From a virus: a stretch of DNA of 63,339 nucleotides. Below the pieces are notes generated by a model. It saw only the letters and a list, made by a program, of their open reading frames with translations, was not told where the DNA came from and searched no databases. Shown piece by piece: positions 56,995 through 63,339 of this stretch (position 1 is its first letter; every line of letters begins with the position of its first letter). The position numbers and the translations under genes are program-made. The stretch is taken from the IMG/VR virus record IMGVR_UViG_3300028025_002225, positions 1 through 63,339 of that record. One strand, written 5' to 3'.

Positions 56995-58188
56995 ATGTCA
57001 TATATTGGTAGTACTCCTACTCAACAATCATTTGTTCCTTCATTAGATTATTTTAGTGGTAATGGATCAACTGTAGCATTTACATTATCTAGACCAGTAG
57101 CCTCTGTTGCTCAAGTACAAGTTAATATTTCTAATGTAGCACAGAATCCAAGCAGTGCATACTCAGTTAATGGTAATGTTATTACGTTCACCTCTGCTCC
57201 ACCAAGCGGTACAAACAACATCTATGTGTACTACACCAGCCCGATTACTCAGGTGATTGCACCGGGGCAGGGAACGGTTACATCAGAGAGCTTTGGAACT
57301 ATCACCAACTTCACCACCACAGGCAACACTGTCCTTGGTGACGCATCTACTGACACACTGAATGTCGGTAATGGAGGCTTGGTCAAGGATGCCAGCGGTA
57401 ATGTGGGTATTGGTACTGCTTCGCCAGCTTATAAATTACAAGCAAATGCTGGCGGTTCAAACAACAACAATGACGCAAATACTATTGTAGCCACAGGAAC
57501 GAACCACGTTCGATTGAAGGTGCACACGCCAACTACGGGCGGGTTTCGAGCGTCTTTGGTTCTTTCGTCTGACGAGGCCGTTACAGCAACGGGCAACGAG
57601 GTCAGCATTTCCACAACTGGCTCTGATGAAATGCAGTTTGCTACTGGCGGCTCAGAACGTGCCCGTATCGACTCCAGCGGTAACTTGCTGGTGGGGACTA
57701 CGAGTAATGGACGAACTGACTCAAACGGAACTGCGATTGACCCAACTGGTGTTGTTTACCAAAATCATATAACTGGTACAGCTTCAGGAAGTTTTTACAC
57801 CCGTTTTTCTCTTGCAGGCACTCAAATTGGCTCTATTTCTCAGAGTGGAACTACTGCTGTTGCATATACCACATCATCCGACTACCGCTTAAAGAATACT
57901 ATCGCCCCAATGACAGGAGCACTGGCGAAGGTTCAACAACTCAAGCCAGTCACATATAAGTGGAACGCTGACGGCTCAGACAGCCAAGGCTTTATTGCAC
58001 ATGAATTACAAGAAGTAGTACCGGATTGTGTGCATGGGGAAAAAGACGCAGTGGACGCTGATGGCAATCCGCAGTATCAAGGCATCGACACCAGCTTCTT
58101 GGTTGCCACACTGACAGCCGCAATCCAAGAACAACAAGCCCTCATCACCACCCTAACTAACCGCATCACAGCACTGGAGAATAAATAA
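56995..58188 (+). CDS. Tail fibre with S74 intramolecular chaperone (397 aa)
   Basis: The N-terminal adaptor begins MSYIGSTPTQQSFVP. The C-terminal S74 (endosialidase chaperone-type) domain has TTSSDYRLKNTIAPM, with the Ser...Lys dyad five apart (S-D-Y-R-L-K), and QGFIAHELQEVVPD. It should trimerise and then cut itself off. Base composition changes sharply near 57,190-57,240, between the AT-rich N-terminal part and a GC-richer remainder, showing a fibre swap. Confidence 0.85.
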   Translation: MSYIGSTPTQQSFVPSLDYFSGNGSTVAFTLSRPVASVAQVQVNISNVAQNPSSAYSVNGNVITFTSAPPSGTNNIYVYYTSPITQVIAPGQGTVTSESFGTITNFTTTGNTVLGDASTDTLNVGNGGLVKDASGNVGIGTASPAYKLQANAGGSNNNNDANTIVATGTNHVRLKVHTPTTGGFRASLVLSSDEAVTATGNEVSISTTGSDEMQFATGGSERARIDSSGNLLVGTTSNGRTDSNGTAIDPTGVVYQNHITGTASGSFYTRFSLAGTQIGSISQSGTTAVAYTTSSDYRLKNTIAPMTGALAKVQQLKPVTYKWNADGSDSQGFIAHELQEVVPDCVHGEKDAVDADGNPQYQGIDTSFLVATLTAAIQEQQALITTLTNRITALENK

Positions 58189-59294
58189 TGCCAATCAGTA
58201 CTATTAACTCAGCGGGGTTGACAAGCCCTTTAACGGGTGCGGCTATAACCTCCACAGGCGGTGGTTCTGTTGCCACCAACACTGCGTTTGGTTCAAGTGC
58301 TTTGGCTTCTAACACGACAGGTGCTGGGAATGTCGCTATCGGCTATCAAGCTGTGGCTACCAGCACAACAGGCAATTACAACGCCGCAGTTGGTCAACAG
58401 GCCATGCAAAACGGAGATGGCGCAACAGGAAATGCCGCTTTGGGATACCAAGCGCTCAGAGCAAGTACAGGAACATACAACACAGGTATTGGGTTTGCTA
58501 CTGGCCAATCCATTACATCTGGCAACTACAATACTGCAATTGGAAGTCAAGCGCTCAACAGTAACACCACAGCCTCCAACAACACTGCTGTAGGTTATCA
58601 GGCGGGGTATAGCAATACCACAAGCATTGAAAGCACTTACATCGGCCATGTTGCGGGCTATTCCACTACAGGTGCTAGCAATACATTTATCGGACAAGGC
58701 GCTGGCTACTCTGTAACCTCTGGTGCAAAAAACACCATTCTTGGCAAATTCACAGGCAACTCAGGCGGCTTAAACATCACTACAGCAAGCAACTACATCG
58801 TGCTGTCTGATGGGGATGGAAATCCAAGGGGTCAGTTTAACAATGGTACTGCGTTTGCTTTGCAAGGTGCTGGAAATGCCGCAAATCCATACATAACTAG
58901 TTTTGATTCTTCTCTTTATGCCTATGGAAGGATTGCATCTAGTTCGGGCGTTTACCTTGCAAATAACGCAACAAGCTGGGCAAGCACTTCTGACGAACGC
59001 CGTAAAGACATCATTGAACCAATTACAAACGCCACAGAAAAACTTTTAACACTGCGGACGGTGATTGGAAAATTTAAAGTTGATGAAGATGGAACACGCA
59101 GACCATTCTTGATTGCCCAAGACGTGCTGGCTGTTTTCCCAGAGGCTGTAAACCATCAAGAAGACGAAGATGGTGAATTTTTGGGTATGTCTTATACGGA
59201 CATGATTCCACTGCTTGTAGCCGCAATCAAAGAACTCAAAGCAGACCTTGACGCAACAAAAGCAGAACTTGCCGCATTGAAAGGTACATTATGA
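58188..59294 (+). CDS. Tail fibre with YadA-head-like repeats and S74 chaperone (368 aa)
   Basis: Residues about 25-190 are repeats of N-T-A-F/I-G-x-x-A-L (NTAFGSSAL, NVAIGYQAV, NAALGYQAL, NTAIGSQAL), the left-handed beta-roll of trimeric YadA-like heads. The C-terminus has a S74 domain with TSDERRKDIIEPI (Ser, Lys) and DVLAVFPEAV. It overlaps the previous gene by 1 base. GC-rich relative to the main genome. Receptor binding is likely. Confidence 0.82.
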   Translation: MPISTINSAGLTSPLTGAAITSTGGGSVATNTAFGSSALASNTTGAGNVAIGYQAVATSTTGNYNAAVGQQAMQNGDGATGNAALGYQALRASTGTYNTGIGFATGQSITSGNYNTAIGSQALNSNTTASNNTAVGYQAGYSNTTSIESTYIGHVAGYSTTGASNTFIGQGAGYSVTSGAKNTILGKFTGNSGGLNITTASNYIVLSDGDGNPRGQFNNGTAFALQGAGNAANPYITSFDSSLYAYGRIASSSGVYLANNATSWASTSDERRKDIIEPITNATEKLLTLRTVIGKFKVDEDGTRRPFLIAQDVLAVFPEAVNHQEDEDGEFLGMSYTDMIPLLVAAIKELKADLDATKAELAALKGTL

Positions 59295-60829
59295 GCTATA
59301 TAGGTAATACACCTACAACAGCAGCCTTTCTAACTGATCAATTCAGTGGGAATGGCTCAACCACTACATATACAATGTCAGTGGCTCCTGCCACTACATC
59401 CTCTATTATTGTGGCTATTACAGGGGTAGTACAAGACCCCTCAACATATTCTGTTAATGGTACATCATTAACATTTTCAGCAGCACCTCCAGCAGGAACA
59501 GGTAATATTTCTATACGTTATCTTGGTATCCCTGCTTCAGGTGTAGCTACTACTGCATACAGAACTATTACCGATAGTACAGCTACTGCAGGACAAACAA
59601 CGTTTACTATTCCATCATATACTGTAGGATATTTAAATGTATATCGTAATGGAGTAAGATTAGCTACGGCAGACTATACTGCAAGTAACGGTACATCTGT
59701 TGTATTAACTAATAGTGCGTCTGCTGGTGACACTATCACTACTGAGTCGTTCTATGTGTCTTCCGTGTTGAATGCTTTCCCAACAACAGGCGGGACACTC
59801 AGCGGTCAGTTGGCAGTCAACAGTGCCACAGGACAGAAGCCCTTGATCGCACAGGTCAACGGTACTGAGGTGTTTGAAGTTGATGCAAGTGGGCGAGTTG
59901 GTATAGCCACTTCGTCTCCACAAAACCTGCTGAACATCGTCAAGGACTCAGCCAACTCGTCTGCGGCGGCCAATGCTGGCGTTGCCATCCAGTCTGATTC
60001 TGGTGCAACCTATACCGCAGGATTGCATTTTGGTACAGATAAAACAGGCGTTCTTTCCTATATCCAGTCTGATAGCTCGGCGTCGTACTCAGCAGTGCCT
60101 CTTGTGATTAACCCACTTGGCGGTAATGTGGGGATTGGTACGAGTTCGCCAAGTTACAAGTTGGATGTGTCTGGAGCTATAAGTTGGTTGCCGGGAGTTA
60201 CAGGCGCTCCAAGAGGTTATATGAGCGGCGCAAGTGCAGACCAATCTGTTGAGATTGGCACAAATACAAATAGTCCTCTTGGGTTTGCAACCAATGCTAT
60301 AAGAAGGATGGCTATCGACACCAGCGGTAACTTGCTGGTGGGGACTACGAGTACAGATAGTGGAAGAATGTGTGTTGAAGCCCAAACAAATGGATATGCT
60401 ATTTCATTCCGCAGAAACACAGGTGTTTATGGTTCAAACACAAAAGTCGGTCAAATTTCTTGTGATTCATCATCTACTGTATACACCACATCATCTGATT
60501 ATCGTCTAAAAGAAAATATTGCACCTATGACAGGTGCTTTGAATAAAGTTACTCAGCTTAAACCTGTGACATATACATGGAAAGAGTCTGGAGAAGCAAC
60601 GCAAGGTTTTATTGCCCACGAACTTCAAGCTGTCGTGCCTGATGCTGTTGTTGGTGAAAAAGACGCAGTAGACGCTGAAGGCAATCCTGTCTACCAAGGC
60701 ATCGACACCAGCTTCTTGGTTGCCACACTGACAGCCGCAATCCAAGAGATGAAGACAATCATCGACACCCAAGCCAGCACCATCACTCAATTACAGGCAG
60801 ACGTAGCCGCATTGAAAGGAACAGCATGA
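59291..60829 (+). CDS. Tail fibre with S74 intramolecular chaperone (512 aa)
   Basis: An N-terminal MSYIGNTPTTAAF adaptor paralogous to the one at 56995; the C-terminal S74 domain has TTSSDYRLKENIAPM and QGFIAHELQAVVPD. The AT-rich start changes to GC-richer DNA close to 59,760, a similar junction to that in the 56995 gene. It shares nearly identical DNA with that gene near 58,090/60,700 and 57,670/60,320. Overlaps neighbours by 4 bases at both ends. Confidence 0.85.
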   Translation: MSYIGNTPTTAAFLTDQFSGNGSTTTYTMSVAPATTSSIIVAITGVVQDPSTYSVNGTSLTFSAAPPAGTGNISIRYLGIPASGVATTAYRTITDSTATAGQTTFTIPSYTVGYLNVYRNGVRLATADYTASNGTSVVLTNSASAGDTITTESFYVSSVLNAFPTTGGTLSGQLAVNSATGQKPLIAQVNGTEVFEVDASGRVGIATSSPQNLLNIVKDSANSSAAANAGVAIQSDSGATYTAGLHFGTDKTGVLSYIQSDSSASYSAVPLVINPLGGNVGIGTSSPSYKLDVSGAISWLPGVTGAPRGYMSGASADQSVEIGTNTNSPLGFATNAIRRMAIDTSGNLLVGTTSTDSGRMCVEAQTNGYAISFRRNTGVYGSNTKVGQISCDSSSTVYTTSSDYRLKENIAPMTGALNKVTQLKPVTYTWKESGEATQGFIAHELQAVVPDAVVGEKDAVDAEGNPVYQGIDTSFLVATLTAAIQEMKTIIDTQASTITQLQADVAALKGTA

Positions 60830-61932
60830 CTAATGCAGTTGATATAGCCCAATCAGGGTCAAACAATGTAACGATGCGCAATCGGATCATCAATGGCGGG
60901 ATGGCTATAGATCAGAGGAAATCAGGCGCAATTGTTGCAACAACAACGACAGGTGCGTTTTCTTATACAGTAGACCGATGGGCCTACTTTGTTGATGCCG
61001 CTTCAAAATTTACAGTCCAGCAAACTCCAAGTGCCACAGAAACTGGGTATGCAACTCGTGTTGGAGCAGGGTTTACAAACTATCTTGCAATGACTTCAAC
61101 GTCTGCTTACACCGCTGGGTCATCAGAAATACTTGTGATGTCCCAACCTATTGAAGGATTTAATTTTTCTGACATGGCTTGGGGAACCGCAAACGCCAAA
61201 ACTGTTACGTTGTCATTTTGGGCGTACTCAAGCTTGACTGGAACTCATAGCGGGTCAATTGGAAATGGAGTTGGATATTCATACCCATTTTCTTTCTCAA
61301 TTCCAACAGCAAATACATGGACGCAGATAAGCGTAACAATTGCTGGCCCGACAACCAGCACATGGCCGACAAATAACACGGCAAACGCATATTTGTTTTT
61401 TAATATGGGTTGCGGAAGTGCAAGACTGAGCACTGCTGGAGCTTGGACTGCGACAGCTTCTTACGGCGCAACTGGCTCAGTCTCCCTTGTCGGAACAAAC
61501 GGAGCCACCTTCTACATCACAGGCGTACAGTTGGAAAAAGGCTCTACCGCCACACCGTTTGAACAGCGTTTGTATGGCACTGAGTTGGCGCTGTGTCAGC
61601 GGTATTACTATAAACAACAATCAACCGGAGCTGCTTCATATTTTGGAGTAGGAACTGTCAATAGTTCCACACTCGTTGTCGCACTTATAAAATTTCCTGT
61701 TGCGCTTAGGACAGCGCCTTCAGCATTAGAGCAAGACGGAACTGCTGGAGATTATAGAGTTACTGTTGGTGCTACTTCAACAAACTGCAGTAGTGTTCCT
61801 GTATTTAACTCAGGTGATGTTTGGGGGGCTACAGTTCAGTTTACCGTTGCTTCTGGCTTAACAATAGCACAATCCGCTTTACTTCGTTCTGTCAACTCAA
61901 CCGCTTATCTAGGATGGAGTGCTGAATTATGA
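60826..61932 (+). CDS. Tail fibre protein (368 aa)
   Basis: VTMRNRIINGGMAIDQRKSG near the start, SYTVDRW, QPIEGFNFSDMAWGTA in the middle, and YGTELALCQRYYYK near the end: a pattern I recognise as a common receptor-facing domain of phage fibre and tail proteins. It is paralogous to the partial gene at 62750 and to the fragment at 1-386. No S74 domain. Its small partner follows at 61929. Confidence 0.78.
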   Translation: MTNAVDIAQSGSNNVTMRNRIINGGMAIDQRKSGAIVATTTTGAFSYTVDRWAYFVDAASKFTVQQTPSATETGYATRVGAGFTNYLAMTSTSAYTAGSSEILVMSQPIEGFNFSDMAWGTANAKTVTLSFWAYSSLTGTHSGSIGNGVGYSYPFSFSIPTANTWTQISVTIAGPTTSTWPTNNTANAYLFFNMGCGSARLSTAGAWTATASYGATGSVSLVGTNGATFYITGVQLEKGSTATPFEQRLYGTELALCQRYYYKQQSTGAASYFGVGTVNSSTLVVALIKFPVALRTAPSALEQDGTAGDYRVTVGATSTNCSSVPVFNSGDVWGATVQFTVASGLTIAQSALLRSVNSTAYLGWSAEL

Positions 61933-62090
61933 TTTTCAAAATTCATTCAACCAACATGGATGGTCAAGTCATCTATGCTCGCATTGACGATGATGGCAAA
62001 TGCCGCCTGACTTGCACCGAAGACTACCCAGAGTTCAAGGCTTGGCTTGCTGAAGGCAACCAACCCCTGCCAGCAGAGGAGAACACATAA
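61929..62090 (+). CDS. Small fibre-associated protein, second copy (53 aa)
   Basis: MIFKIHSTNMDGQVIYARID, near-identical to the protein at 383-547 but with a different C-terminal end (LAEGNQPLPAEENT). Linked to the fibre gene by ATGA and to the next gene by TAATG. Confidence 0.75.
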   Translation: MIFKIHSTNMDGQVIYARIDDDGKCRLTCTEDYPEFKAWLAEGNQPLPAEENT

Positions 62091-62749
62091 TGGCACTGAC
62101 ACAAGCTTGGAACCCGACCGCATTGTTGGTAATGCGCCATCGGGTCACGGGCTTGCGTTATTTCTGCAAGACAACCAATCTAAAGCTGATGCATCAATAC
62201 AAAGGCAGTGGCGTTTATTGGAAGCGTCACATGCGCAAGCATGGCAGAGATATTGAGGTTGGATTGCTTGGTGTTTATTTTGACAAAGAAAGATGTCTTG
62301 CCGCCGCAGAGCAATTTTGTGAAGAACACCAGATTAGCTCAAGCCCTGAGTGGGCAAACTTAATTCCTGAAAATGGGCTTGATGGAGCGCCAATGGGCGA
62401 AGCTCATCCAATGTTTGGCAAGCCAAGCCCATGCATTGGTCAAAAACGTCCTTGGGTGGGTAAGAAGGGCTCTGACAACCCCATGTGGGGAAAGCCCGGA
62501 GCTATGCTTGGCATACCAAAGCCAAAAGGTAAAGATAGCCCCTTGTACGGCAGAAAGCGTCCTGAAGGCGGCGGCAAGAAGCCTCATGCGGTCATCAGAA
62601 TAGATGCTGACGGCGCGGAAACGAGATACGATTCTGTGGCTGATGCGGCAAGAGCTTTGGAAGTTTCACGCTCTTGCATACACACAGTTTGCACTGGTAA
62701 AAACAAAACCGGCGCTGGTTACAAATGGCGATATGCCGAGGAGAAATAA
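62090..62749 (+). CDS. Homing-endonuclease-like protein with NUMOD motifs (219 aa)
   Basis: The N-terminal half (RHRVTGLRYFCKTTN ... MHQYKGSGVYWKRHMRKHG) resembles a GIY-YIG type nuclease. The middle has repeated H/N/S-P-M/L-F/W/Y-G motifs (AHPMFGKPSP, NPMWGKPG, SPLYGRKRPEG), the NUMOD3 pattern. The C-terminus (YDSVADAARALEVSRSCIHTVC) is a NUMOD1-type helix-turn-helix. These are the domains of free-standing phage homing endonucleases. It begins MALTQ, the same five residues as the fibre gene that follows. Confidence 0.78.
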   Translation: MALTQAWNPTALLVMRHRVTGLRYFCKTTNLKLMHQYKGSGVYWKRHMRKHGRDIEVGLLGVYFDKERCLAAAEQFCEEHQISSSPEWANLIPENGLDGAPMGEAHPMFGKPSPCIGQKRPWVGKKGSDNPMWGKPGAMLGIPKPKGKDSPLYGRKRPEGGGKKPHAVIRIDADGAETRYDSVADAARALEVSRSCIHTVCTGKNKTGAGYKWRYAEEK

Positions 62750-63339
62750 ATGGCTTTGACGCAAGTGGACGGTGGCTTACTAAGCCCAACAAACGGTCAG
62801 TTTTATTCCATGAAGAACCGCATCATCAACGGCGCAATGGTTATTGACCAGAGGAATGCGGGGGCGAGTGTTACTTTAGGAAGCGGAGGCGCATACACAC
62901 TTGATCGTTGGCGTTTCTACTCTGCTCAAGCATCTAAGCTATCTCTACAGCAAAATGCTGGCTCTGTAACTCCACCAGCAGGATTTATTAACTATCTTGG
63001 GCTTACTTCATTATCGGCATATTCTGTACTATCAACAGATACTTTTACACTGCAACAAAAAATTGAAGGTTTGAATGTTGCTGATTTGGCGTGGGGTACT
63101 GCGTCTGCCGCAACAGTAACTTTGTCTTTTTGGGTTCGTAGTTCTTTAACTGGAACTTTTGGTGGTTCAGTATATAACTCGGCTCAAACAAGAAGTTATC
63201 CATTCAGCTACACAATTAGTTCAGCAAATACTTGGGAACAAAAGTCAGTTACTATTGCTGGAGATACATCTGGAACATGGCTAACCACAAATGGTACAGG
63301 TGTTGAACTTGTTTTTAGTCTAGGTGCTGGTTCTACGCT
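62750..63339 (+). CDS. Tail fibre protein, N-terminal part (3' truncated by window end)
   Basis: Starts MALTQVDGGLLSPTNG and has NRIINGAMVIDQR, LDRWRFYS and KIEGLNVADLAWGTA, paralogous to the fibre at 60826. It runs off the window in frame at a point equivalent to about base 61,426 of that gene. Together with the fragment at 1-386 (which starts at the equivalent of 61,544), it probably forms one gene across the junction. Confidence 0.75.
   Translation, partial: MALTQVDGGLLSPTNGQFYSMKNRIINGAMVIDQRNAGASVTLGSGGAYTLDRWRFYSAQASKLSLQQNAGSVTPPAGFINYLGLTSLSAYSVLSTDTFTLQQKIEGLNVADLAWGTASAATVTLSFWVRSSLTGTFGGSVYNSAQTRSYPFSYTISSANTWEQKSVTIAGDTSGTWLTTNGTGVELVFSLGAGST

Noticed and set aside
1-63339. Integrase, repressor, transposase, toxin-antitoxin or CRISPR genes
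   Set aside because: None seen on either strand; the phage appears strictly lytic and the only likely mobile genes are the nuclease-type ones listed.

Overview
The window is nearly the whole genome of a lytic tailed phage with T7-type replication (podovirus-like). Evidence: a T7-type single-subunit RNA polymerase next to a primase-helicase, family A DNA polymerase, 5'-3' exonuclease and gp2.5-like SSB; terminase, portal, scaffold and capsid in order; short-tail adaptor and nozzle candidates; internal virion proteins; no integrase, repressor or CRISPR. Most of it looks AT-rich (by eye). PhoH, a B12-dependent class II ribonucleotide reductase, thioredoxin, a RyR-domain protein and a Dps-like protein suit an aquatic phage of a Gram-negative host. 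Two genes near 39.1-39.9 kb resemble betaproteobacterial prophage genes, a weak host hint. The window ends inside one tail-fibre paralogue and begins inside another copy of the same C-terminal region, so the molecule is probably circularly permuted or circular with roughly 115 bases missing at the junction.

Layout. 1-690: fibre tail end and small genes. 687-3043: lysis cassette (holin-like proteins, nested Rz/Rz1 spanins, M15 endolysin). 3075-20141 (+): PhoH, tail nozzle candidate, tail tip proteins, GNAT-like protein, then internal virion proteins ending in a 1198-aa protein carrying the catalytic motifs of a single-subunit RNA polymerase. 20190-41445 (-): middle genes, including tRNAs with an embedded structured RNA, RNR, T7-type RNAP, primase-helicase, exonuclease, DNA polymerase, dCMP deaminase, MazG-like protein, many small overlapping genes and SSB. 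41547-41927 (+): an isolated small-terminase-like gene. 42075-45832 (-): probable early genes. 45901-63339 (+): large terminase, portal, scaffold, SU10-like capsid, adaptor and a long mosaic array of tail fibres with a homing-endonuclease-like gene.

Regulation. Eight copies of a 20-nt motif (core GTCCCCTAATAGRGA) lie just upstream of PhoH, small terminase, large terminase, SSB, a MazG-containing block, RNR, a GIY-YIG gene and the tRNAs, each pointing at the genes it precedes. These are probably promoters of the T7-type RNAP. The 42.1-45.8 kb block has no copy pointing into it and instead carries a repeated hairpin element. With the RNAP-like protein among the ejection proteins, this suggests a working model, not proven here: a virion-delivered polymerase (as in phage N4) or host RNAP transcribes the early block, then the T7-type RNAP takes over.

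The observations most worth following are the second (virion-type) RNA polymerase, the structured RNA between the tRNAs, the promoter set and its face-to-face pair around the small terminase, and the mosaic fibre locus at the window ends.
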